Source: Acanthaster planci
Lineage: Eukaryota > Echinodermata > Asteroidea > Valvatida > Acanthasteridae
Length of the DNA stretch: 21,165 nucleotides
Reading direction: 5' to 3'
Assembly (NCBI RefSeq): GCF_001949145.1
Contig: NW_019091364.1
Span: 3,462,958 to 3,484,122, forward strand
The notes beneath the pieces were generated by a model. That model was not told where the DNA came from. It saw nothing but the letters and a program-made list of their open reading frames with translations, and did not search any database. A program made the translations under genes and the position numbers. The stretch's first letter is position 1, and each line of letters starts with the position of its first letter. Shown in pieces: positions 1 to 9,000 of the stretch.

Positions 1-240
1 CAGTGGCTAGGGAGCGACCCATAATGAACTGGCATCCCATCCAGGGGAAATAGAAAATATTCTCAGTGGTTTCATAACAAGAAAACTAGATATAAACACC
101 CATCTGACCACTCAATTGGCTCGGGACCAGACTTACGGGTACTGACCACGGGTGGCCTTGTGTGCTGGTGGGCTATGGTTGCTGGGAACACATGTTATTT
201 GGTGCTGGAAGAGGTTACGTAACGTTGGCATCGATGTAGC
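1..240. other. Noncoding stretch, possible dispersed repeat
   Basis: No gene is seen. The first 130 bases, containing ACTGGCATCCCATCCAGGGG near 30-49, look like the 3' part of a dispersed repeat. This is only an impression of a familiar repeat style, and no repeat end, target duplication or poly(A) tail is visible to define it. Confidence 0.25.
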
Positions 241-310
241 TTCATCGGTCTTTCTTCATCGCTCTTTCTTCATCGATCTTTTTTCATCGCTCTTTCTTCA
301 TCGATCAAAA
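241..310. repeat. 14-bp tandem repeat, five copies
   Basis: The motif TTCATCG(G/C/A)TC followed by TTTC or similar begins at 241, 255, 269, 283 and 297, an exact 14-bp period. The last copy runs into TCGATC. The unit contains TTCATCGATC, the reverse complement of the core of the neighbouring 21-bp array (GATCGATGAA-like), so the two arrays probably share an origin. Confidence 0.85.
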
Positions 311-332
311 GAGATCGATCAACTGATGTAGG

Positions 333-430
333 GAACGATCGATCGATATAGATGAACGATCGATCGATGCAGAAGAACGATCGATCGATGTAGGGGAACG
401 GTCGATCGATGTTGAAGAACGATCGATGTG
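333..430. repeat. 21-bp tandem repeat, about 4.6 copies
   Basis: The motif GAACGATCGATCGATGYAGA begins at 333, 354, 375, 396 and 417, an exact 21-bp period with a few substitutions; the last copy is truncated. Since 21 is a multiple of 3, an open frame on the minus strand reads through it as a 7-residue peptide repeat (IDRSFFY-like). That is a by-product of the repeat, not evidence of a gene. Confidence 0.9.
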
Positions 431-2024
431 TTGCCTCCAAGTTTTTGCCTTTTTGGCGTTCCACAAAAAAGCAAGGTACACAACTGCAAAGGGACCAACA
501 TCATCGCTGCGCTGCTCACCATGGGTGTCTCGGTCAGAGTTTGGAATGGTTACGACTCCGCTTTCGTATGGCTGGTTTTCTGAAGTGTTCAGACAGATTA
601 TTCCTGAGCTATTCAGCCCATTTGGAGACAGAATGACTCATGTATGTCGTTGTTAACAAGGGATATGTTGTAACGTGCCGTTGCACTTTCATGATAAGTT
701 CAATATGGAAGCATTTCAGGATTAAGCTTTTATTGTCGCGTCTTGATGTTTAGGGAGATTAATTGCGTCGCCTTCCAAAAAAAAACACCGAGTACCAGTG
801 CAGTAGCGTATGTAGGATTTTAGCAAACGATCTGTCTCACCATTTCTTGCTTGTAGACAGATGATGTTTAAGAGGCAATTTCTCAACATTTTACTTGCAC
901 AATTTCTCCTGCATGAAAGCAAGCCCGGTATGTCCAAAGTTGGCTAAGCTTGACTTCGGACGAGGGCTACGCTACGAACCACTGTTTCTGACTCACGGCT
1001 GTCACATAGAGTGTGGTTGGTACATTAGCAGGAGCAAGCACTCGGGCGAATTCCCAGTCGTGCGTCAGAAACCGTATTACGTGGTGGTGTGAGATTGGTC
1101 GGGTTTGTGAAGGTAAAAAAAGTGTAATACATGCATATGTACATAGATTAAAATAAAATGATATATGGGGAAGTTTGGTCGATGCGTAAACACAAGCAAA
1201 CACTGAGGCAAACATAACATCTAGTCGAGCGTTAGAGACAGATCATAAATCCAAGATAAAATTGTTATCACCCTTTGAAAAAGGCATAACTACGTGAGAA
1301 CCGTGAGAACTCAAAACATGCGATCCGACCAAACCTCTTTCCAAAATGTACAATAAAGACAGTAAAGCATTAAACAATTTTCTACTGAATTGATTTAATT
1401 AAACTGTAACCATGACGCCCGCTATAAGTCACGTGACATACCGGGCACAAGCAATCTGTCTACTGTGTTTAACTTTTGCGAATTGGCGTGGTGCCCTGGA
1501 ATAAGAAAAAGCTTTCTGAATAGCACTCAGTTGACGGCTGTTGCGTGATTTCATGCAATCGTGGCATGAAACGTGCACTCTTCCGATGAGGCACGTGGGC
1601 ACACAAAAATAAATATGAAAGTGAGTCGAGTAACACTGTTAAACTGTTGTAACGGTATATGCATTGTGTAAAATTCTTAGATGCGGCCTCTTGATTAGTT
1701 GAGACCAAGACGGTCACTTGCTTATAGCCCTTCAAGTATGCATTGTGCTCCACGCATAGAAATTATATGGCAACCTGCAAACACTGACGCGGGTCGGCTA
1801 AGAACGATGTATAAACATCATTTTTCCAAAGTCACACACTATTTCTGAATTCAATTCCGTACGGCGGCATGAAACACATGCAGTAACACAACCCCTGTTT
1901 TCAATCACTAACCACTCGAACTCGCAGAAACGCCAACACAGAGGGCTTGATACTTGGTAGAAATTCCTGCTGTTCTCCACTAGGGAGATTAGCAACGAGT
2001 CCTTCAGAATAGTAGAAACTAATT
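431..2024. other. Intergenic, no gene recognised
   Basis: Only short open frames under 100 codons are present in this AT-rich stretch, on both strands. None has splice signals or a recognisable protein pattern. A palindromic E-box, TCACGTGA, lies at 1429-1436, but alone it supports no regulatory claim. Confidence 0.5.
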
Positions 2025-3355
2025 TGATTTCAGAGGGTTACTGCGATGTACATTGTAGTTATGACTGGATACTGATGACGAAGGTGAATCAATGACGGTC
2101 TAACGAAGAGTGTTCCGTATTTCGGTAGATTTTTTAGGGGGGTGGAGAGTGTTCAAATGTCGATGATGAAAATGGATTCTTTCAAATTGTTTGCTGTTGC
2201 CCGTCCGTGACTCCTTAGTTTTAGATATTAAGATGTAACTAGTATCTGTGATGATTTGATGGCTAATTTTTTTAAGGTTGTAATCTGGTGTGTAACACGT
2301 TTCAACTGGAGGGTGTCCCAATTTAAAGTTGCCAGCATATTTTTGTCACACTACTGTTTCTTGAGTAGTCTCCACAAACAAATCTGGCAGCTCTCCGTTC
2401 AACCTTCTCAACAGCTGATATATGGTTCATTCTTTATAGATTCGAAGCAGCAATACTATATTCCAAGTGTGGTCCTAAAAGTGTCAGAGAGAGCTTCTCT
2501 TTGATGGATCTGGAGCACATGTGGTAAGTACGCCTAATGAAATTTAGCGCTCTGGATGCTTTGGTGGCTACGTGATTCGTTTGCTACTCCCATCTAAAAT
2601 CATGTCGAATGATACCACGTCACCAGACATGGTACAGGACATCACACCAGGAGTTTTCTTTCTTGCTAAACGCATGGTTTTGCACTTGCTTACGTGTATG
2701 TTGAAACACATGCCTCAAGTGGCAGCCCATTTTTCAAGGTTATCCAGATCATTCTAGAAAAGCTTTTCAGGCTGCGCCAGGGGTTAAAGCTCCTGTACTT
2801 CAGTAATTGCTTTCAACCCGTAATGGTGGTAATTCGTCAACATGGCATTATGTAATTAGTAGAGTCTCCCAGGGAACAGTGCTTGGGCCTAACGTCTTCC
2901 TCATGTTTTAAATGACATCTGCAAGGCAGTTGAGGCAGGAGGTGTTATGGGGCTGTTTGCAGACGATTGCCTACTAAGGAATGCTGAGATCCATATTTAT
3001 TTCCCCCTTAACTCCATAATTGCTAAGTTAATGCAAGAGATTTTGAGGAGACACGACATATCAAAGGCTTTGGCAAAGTCCAAGACGGCTAAATCGATGG
3101 TCACATTGCTGTTATGATTTCTAGCAAGTCACATAAAGTTAAAATAATCTGACTTTTACATAATCTGCCCTTGCGGCAAACGTGTGATTTTCAACAAGAA
3201 TTGAACAATGTTCAAGATGTTCCATGAGATGACTGTCTTCAATGTGCTCCAGTGACTTCAACAAGTTGATGTCAAGGAGATAGGCCCATCATAGTTTGCT
3301 GAGTTTGATGGAGAACCTTTCTTGAATGAAGGGGTAATATCAGCCAATACTCAAT
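2025..3355 (-). mobile_element. Decayed CR1/Rex-like non-LTR retrotransposon (LINE) reverse transcriptase
   Basis: Read on the minus strand, broken frames spell a LINE reverse transcriptase in order. ITPSFKKGSPSNSANY and PISLTS (about 3344-3270) are the RT entry region. LDFAKAFD (3060-3083) is the palm motif A region, followed by NYGVKGEI. Further left come NDLDNLEKWAAT (about 2753) and SKCKTMRLARKKTPGVM, then KASRALNFIRR, RRAARFVCGDYSRNSSVT (about 2380) and WNTLR-like ends near 2100. Stops and frameshifts make it inactive. The endonuclease domain is absent, so the copy is 5'-truncated near 3355. The palm C segment is present but inverted and is listed separately. The motif style fits the CR1/Rex/L2 group of APE-type LINEs; the exact clade is uncertain. 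Confidence 0.85.
2770..2995 (+). mobile_element. Inverted internal segment of the LINE reverse transcriptase
   Basis: This stretch reads on the plus strand as the missing middle of the flanking minus-strand LINE. It spells STRNGGNSSTWHYVIS, then SQGTVLGP (about 2864-2890), and after a one-base frameshift NDICKAVEAGGVMGLFADD with the catalytic FADD at 2956-2967. In an intact element this belongs exactly between NYGVKGEI (left end of the right minus-strand piece) and NDLDNLEKWAAT (right end of the left piece). A local inversion of roughly 230 bp therefore explains the layout. The breakpoints are placed only to within about 20 bases. Confidence 0.8.
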
Positions 3356-4360
3356 TTGTTGGTAATGACCAAGTATCAAGTGATTGTTGCAACATAAGGG
3401 CAGACAGGCGATCAACGTAACAGCCGCACGACAGCCGTTCCCGTTGGGGGAAAACGCAGTTACCAGAAATCGACGAAAGGTATCGCCCGCCTTTATAAAA
3501 GAACACACACAGAGAGAGAAAAAGGACCCAAATCCCTGACCCCCTAAAGACAGTCTCCACATTTTCCACGCACGCAGAGCATATTTGGCGCCGCAGGAGC
3601 TAGCTGTCTCGCCACCTTTAGTGCACAAACATTTTTCAGAGGCCGAGTAGAACTTCATCTTATATAATAATGACGGTTGTCTGCGTTCTTGTTTTAAAAC
3701 TGTAAATGTGCACAATCAGGTTCTGATTGTCCCAACGTAGGCCTATGGAATACATTTCTTAGATCTCTTACACTGGGTCCAGTGGTTACTCTCTGAAACT
3801 GCACCAATACAAGGGGGAGACCAGCATAGCGGCATGGATTATTATTAAAGCAATTTGAACCCATAATGCCCTAACTAGTATCCGTAGATAATTGAAGCCA
3901 CTGGCGGCCATCTAAACGTGCCGAATACAAGGTGGTACAGAGGCTTGCTCACCATTGTTGAATGAATTCGTTCGTTCCCTTAATAGTTACAATGACAAGC
4001 GCGCCAAAACGATACTTTTGTCTTCGGCACGGTAAAATGGGTGCTGGTGGCTTAAGTCGATATGCAGGCATTACCAGTGTAATGACGTCAGAGCGTTGCG
4101 GGTGTGGTCACAGAACTGACAGCAACTGTGTGTGCGCTGTTGTATGTAGAAGTCATTGGTGGCGCCGTACCCATCATGCAGCGCCCACATACGAATGGGA
4201 GACCACCATGCCAGACGCCAATTTGACTGAAAATGCAGGGGAACTTCTCGTTTTTACGCTGCCAAGGCAATCTTGTGAGACTTGTATCACTTCACCGTCT
4301 GTTTGAGTGGATTTCTTGTATCATTTTACTTGACTGAATGTATGATGTAAAATGGATCTT
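3356..4360. other. Intergenic, no gene recognised
   Basis: There is a slightly GC-richer patch at about 3960-4250. It contains a perfect cAMP-response-type palindrome, TGACGTCA (4083-4090), and an unrecognised 114-codon plus-strand open frame (3962-4306) rich in Cys, Arg and His. No splice sites, homology or start context make that frame convincing. A short CA/GA-rich run lies near 3505-3525. Confidence 0.45.
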
Positions 4361-4753
4361 AGGGCCTGTCCATAAAGTATACGTACGCACGAATTGGCGA
4401 CTTTTCAGACCCCCCTCCCCCTGTACGCATACGCATTCCAAAAGACGCTGCTGGTCTTTTTTGTGTCACTGATGATGAGTGATGTTGTGGTTTACTATAA
4501 ATCAAGGAGTGTTGGCACGGGAGGTGTGGGTGGACGGCAGAGGCATGTGTTTGAGTGGTTTTCGACGTTAAAAAGCTGATTCTGGTATTTATTTTTATGA
4601 GAAAGTGTGTTGATATAAAGAGGATTCATTACAGGCAAGTTCTCGGTTTGTGTGCGGTACGCACTGGCTTGAACCCTCCCCCTTTAAGCATGGTGTACGC
4701 AACAACACCAACCACCTCCCCCTTCATGCGTACGTACTTTATGAACGCCCCCT
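4361..4753. mobile_element. MITE-like non-autonomous DNA transposon with ACGTACGC terminal inverted repeats
   Basis: The left end reads AGGGCCTGTCCATAAAGTAT then ACGTACGCACG (4361-4391). The reverse complement of the right end (4753 leftward) reads AGGGGGCGTTCATAAAGTAC then GTACGCATG. The two ends match over about 30 bases with a few differences. The C-rich blocks just inside each end (4413-4425 and about 4708-4722) lie on the same strand, so they are not part of the inverted match. The 393-bp element has no transposase frame, so it would need an enzyme supplied elsewhere. The target duplication is short and ambiguous (TA or T-rich), so the superfamily is left open; an ISL2EU-like origin is one guess. 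Confidence 0.75.
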
Positions 4754-6017
4754 TATCGATTGGGGTAACAAGCAGGCACTTGAACATATCCAAATACCCA
4801 TCTCAGCAACTAAACTATAGCTTTAAGAGGCTCAACGGCACCATGGATAGATTAAAAAAGGTGGAAGAAATGTTCGTATGGTGTAGGCCTACTGTGACTT
4901 GTCAGGTTAATAAGCTAGTCTTGCCCACGTCGAAAATCTGCGGGTTGAAATGATCGACTGTATCCCTTTTAAAAGAGTATCTATACTTCTGACGTCTTCG
5001 AAACCTTCGAAAATTAAAGGACCCACAATGGAATTGGAAAAAAAATAAGGTGATTAGATCGTGCCCAACCATTTAAACGAGGAAGGAGGAAAGATGCCAC
5101 TTACCAAGAGAGCATGCAGCTTACGTAAACAAAAGTAACTGGTTCATGATCCATAATTATCTATAATGTGAAGTTATACATTATGTATTACATCATCAAA
5201 CAATCATGAACATTGTGGACTTCTACACAATATATGATGTTCAGTCAAGCGAAAGTAATTATTCAGCATTGTGATTTTGCACCTATGAGTAACAAAATCT
5301 GTCATTTTCAATAAAGTTACTGATAAGAGAGATGTTCAAAATCCTGGTATTGAACTTAACCTGTGTCCGGCGGCTAAATTCAGGCTTTCTGGTAGGCCTA
5401 AATGAAAATTCATGGCATGGCATCCACGCATGGCGGCCCCGTCGCAAAGGGGGGGGGGCGGACCCTTGGCAAGAAGCTGGACCCCCATAAAAGCAGTAAA
5501 AACATAAGCATGAATAATATGTTAATATGTTACATGTACATGTACATGGCCCCCTACGTGGCCTCCGATGCCTGAAGCTGGCGACTGGGCTGACGCATTT
5601 GCGACTCTTCAGAAATTTCCTAACTTTATCATGGCAATTCACTGGATGAATGGCAAACTGTGAGTAATTTTGAGACCTAGAAGTTAAAATTTCAGGAAAC
5701 AGTTCAATACCATTTTTTTTTCAGCTACTCAACTTGCGGCCGGGTTTGGCCGTCAGGATATTTTTACAGCGTATTGATTCGACAAACGCCCTCTACTGGT
5801 AGGTAGTTATTCGCGGGTTTTGCATTTCCAAACACTTTAGTCTGGTTCCTGAAGAGAAACCTTGGTCGACTCCCAGTTCAACAAACAGGGTTTTAGACTG
5901 AAACCACACATGCTAGCAATTTGCAAACGTGACTCTGATTTTTGCCAGTCTTTTATTTTAAATTGGGAAGAAACAGTCACTCTTCCATCGGTTATTACCA
6001 TTACCATCTCGTAAGAC
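4754..6017. other. Upstream region of PSME3; 5' UTR and promoter not resolved
   Basis: No coding exon is seen. The stretch contains TAGGCCTA words, a run of GTACAT repeats (5529-5548), a G9 run near 5449 and a CTCF-like site at 5788-5800 (listed separately). Transcription of PSME3 should begin somewhere in its right half, but no TATA box or initiator stands out. Short minus-strand open frames here (5283-5642, 5837-6061) have no recognisable content, and the second overlaps the proposed PSME3 exon 1. Confidence 0.4.
5788..5800 (-). promoter_or_regulatory. CTCF-like core motif
   Basis: The minus strand reads CCAGTAGAGGGCG, which fits the bilaterian CTCF core CCASYAGRKGGC. It lies about 220 bases upstream of the proposed PSME3 start codon. 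Such motifs also occur by chance and inside repeats, so binding is not implied. Confidence 0.3.
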
Positions 6018-6041
6018 ATGTCTGATACAGATTTAGGAAAG
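6018..6041 (+). CDS. PSME3: PSME3 exon 1 (proposed start)
   Basis: ATG followed by seven codons gives MSDTDLGK, ending in AAG|GTGGGT, a good donor in phase 0. Joined to exon 2 it reads MSDTDLGK-VEDFKNRL, which matches the short variable N-terminus followed by V-x-x-F that is typical of the family. An in-frame TAA lies two codons upstream, and the -3 base is G. The exon is too short to prove by similarity. A rival start at 4843 is discussed among the rejected items. Confidence 0.6.
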
Positions 6042-9000
6042 GTGGGTTTGAATTGGATCATTGTGGATGAAATGAAAACTTGGAACCAGAAGTTCTAACT
6101 TCTACTCACATGACTCACTAGGCATTCTACATACATGTACATTACAAAAAAATTTGCAGGATGTAGGCCTAGCTTGCTAGGGCCTTCTACTAGACCTAGT
6201 CATGCTTGTTACTGTTGGTGCTAGCAAGATGAAGTTGCATATTGCATTGGATCACCTCCATGATCACACTAACAATGAGAATGATGATGACCACAACATT
6301 TTGAGTGTCGTAAATACGAAAGCATTTTTGTAAGGAAAACCTGCTATTGTGCTAATTTAAGTGAAGGCCTACAAAGTCAAAGTGTTACTGTTTTTAGGCT
6401 TATGTCCGTCATGTCCGTTTGTCATAGGAGTAGGCCTATGGGTATTTTACAATGAAGGAGATTTGGGAAATCAGGTTAAACGTCATGCATCATGTAAAAA
6501 ACAAGAAATGAAAGAGGGGAAAACTTGGTGGGAAACCATTTCATTATTGATGGATGCTGCTAATTTATTCCTGCAGGGACCTATAAAACATTGTAAAAGT
6601 ATTAAGCCTACTATTAGCCATCTGGAACTTGCAAGCAACAAAATATCCTAAAAAGTCAAATGTAGTTGTTAAAATATTGAGTAGGCCCAGGCATGGCTAG
6701 GCCTGTTCACTTGAAAATCTTAAAATTTTTCAGACCAGTTTCATTTTTGGTAGGGTTTTTGCACAGGCATGACAGGGTGTCCAAAAGGCTTCCATATATG
6801 GAATGCTTTCCACTCGTATTTGATGAGTGTGACCTGCTGGTAGGCGTGATGGTCCAATTTTGAATAGCTTCCATAACACCATGTGAGGTGGCACTGGTAG
6901 ATATCATTTTGTTGCATTACAGTCGTTTTCACAGCAAAGTGTACATTACATTTGCTGTGAACTGGTCCCACATTATTATTTTGTCATGCAGCTGCCATTC
7001 AACCAATACGATATCATTATTGAATTCACCTTTCATGATCAAGTAAAGGCATGGCTGTGCAGCGTTAGTGCACAGTGCTGGCCCAGTCAGGACACAAGTG
7101 GCACAAGTTCAAATTGTGGTACCGTCCAGGTCTTGACATTAATGGTTGTCTGATTTCCTGGGACAAAGTGCCCGATGGACAGGTACTTTTTTCTTGAAAT
7201 TAAAGTGCCCGTTTCTCACGGTCAAGAATCGCAGTCAGCAAATTTACCTTTGATTTGTTTACATAAAGCTTATAAAAAGTGGTAAAAAGTAAACAGCTGT
7301 GTGGTGTACAATGATTTTGTATCGTTATGTACATGTACAGTATGTACAGACTCGCTTGTACAAGTATAAAGCACACTGTACATTTAGCAGGGCACCTTTC
7401 CACACAAGAAAAAGTGCATACACAGGTACTCTGTAAAAATACCCTTTTGTCTGGGTACATCTGCATGCGCTGTGCAGCGGAGCTTTGACAGACGGAAGCT
7501 CAAAGACTGTTTCACATGTACATGTCGTTGTCATTTCAACATTAGTGAATTTTGCCTGGCATTTGTGTGTGTACTTTTTGCATATATGACACCAAGTAAA
7601 ATCGTTCAGTGGTTAAGAAATAGCTGTTGCCCGAACTTGTACAAGTGATGCATCAGAGTCCTGCGCGCTCTGCATACACGCCATTGTTGGGGTTGATGTG
7701 TAATCATGCATTGTCGTTGGCGTGCAAAACAGCAACATGTACCAAAGCAAAAGAATATCTAGACCAGTTCAGCAGCAACGTTTTCAGAATCAAAAACACA
7801 AGAATTCAGCGTATTTGCTTGGATTTACACACCTACATGTACAGGGTATTGTGCAAATGTTTTCAAAGAAATCACGCCAATGGTCTTCAGTTATGAAAGG
7901 TTTCACAGTACATTTATGTTTGATTCCCCTTTCTGTCACCATGCACAGGTTGAAGATTTCAAGAATAGACTTCTTGAGGAGGTGAGATGTGTTTCCCAAG
8001 TCAGATATTTGTAAATCTTTGTCAGATTATCGGTCATTTCCGATAACTGTTGCAAAAGTGTTGAGCGAGTTTTCACATTAATTGGCCCTTTATCTTTGTG
8101 TTCAGGCTGAGAGTCTGGTTCACACCGTTTTCCCGCAGAAGATTGTTGAGCTGAATGAGCTGCACCAGGTACGTCAAACGAATCCAGCGATACGCCATCA
8201 TTGCTTCCCATCGAGATCATAAAAATGTGTAACAGATGCTAGGCACCATCTGCAATCCTTCAGAATCCTCCAATCACCAGTACCTGTGTAAAAAATTTGC
8301 ATTTTACTTCATTCCTTCAAAATCCTCCACTATTTCTTAAATAGGCTACTTTGAGGGGTTTCCACTGCCTCAATCCTTCAAAGTCTTCCCGGCAATTCCT
8401 GTTATTGTGTTGAGTCAGTGCAAATGGTCTCCTGGAGCCCTATGGAGAATTTCACACATGTAAAGTATTTACAACTTTGACATCTTTTGCAGTCAGCCAC
8501 CCTTTTTAGCCATTCTTCCTTTATCTTCCATAACCACGCAGAGGATTTGGGAGAATTCAAGAGGGTAAGGGTTAATGGTCTCCAGCGTGCAGTGGTTAAT
8601 ACCCTTAATTAGTTTTATTCCATTGTTGTTTGCAGTCCGAAATGCTGTCCAGAAGTAGAATGCCGGAGGTCCACAGCAAACTGAACATCCCTGTACCAGA
8701 GCCACTGGTTGTCATCAATAGTGACGTAAGACCCGCAAACCCACTCTGAAACGCTGATCTGTTTCTTTAGCTTGGCTATTCAAGGGTCTATGAGATGCAA
8801 TTTGTCTTTTTGGTTTTGTTGAATCTAGGATCTGATTGGACAATTTGTCATTTCAGTTTTCATGAAAGCCTTCCTGGTACCAAAGTCTTCCCCCATTGCT
8901 CAGGGTTCTGATTGCACATGTATGTGCCAGTAGTCAATTGATCTCGGGTGTGGTACAAGCATTTTGATGAGGAAAAGTTCATGTTTTGCCATATATGTTA

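Noticed and set aside
241-430. CRISPR-like repeat array
   Set aside because: The units abut with no unique spacers, and the window is animal DNA; these are ordinary tandem repeats.
270-464. Open frame encoding an IDRSFFY-type repeated peptide
   Set aside because: It is simply the 21-bp tandem repeat read in a frame that stays open because 21 is divisible by three.
2770-3355. Twin-priming as the cause of the LINE inversion
   Set aside because: Twin priming leaves the 5' part inverted and the 3' part in sense. Here both flanks are in sense and only a central segment is inverted.
3272-3715. 147-codon minus-strand open frame
   Set aside because: Part of it crosses the LINE fragment in a non-RT frame and the rest has no recognisable pattern or splice signals.
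3962-4306. 114-codon Cys/Arg-rich open frame beside a TGACGTCA site
   Set aside because: No homology recognised, no splice sites or conserved spacing of Cys residues, and length is within chance for this size of window.
4843-4875. Alternative PSME3 first exon, MDRLKKVEEMF with a good Kozak context (CACCATGG)
   Set aside because: It is phase-compatible with exon 2, but its donor (TTC|GTATGG) is weak and the joined N-terminus fits the family less well than MSDTDLGK at 6018, which has a better donor and an in-frame upstream stop.
5837-6061. 74-codon minus-strand open frame that looks moderately protein-like
   Set aside because: No family recognised and no clear splice or start support; it overlaps the proposed PSME3 exon 1 on the other strand.
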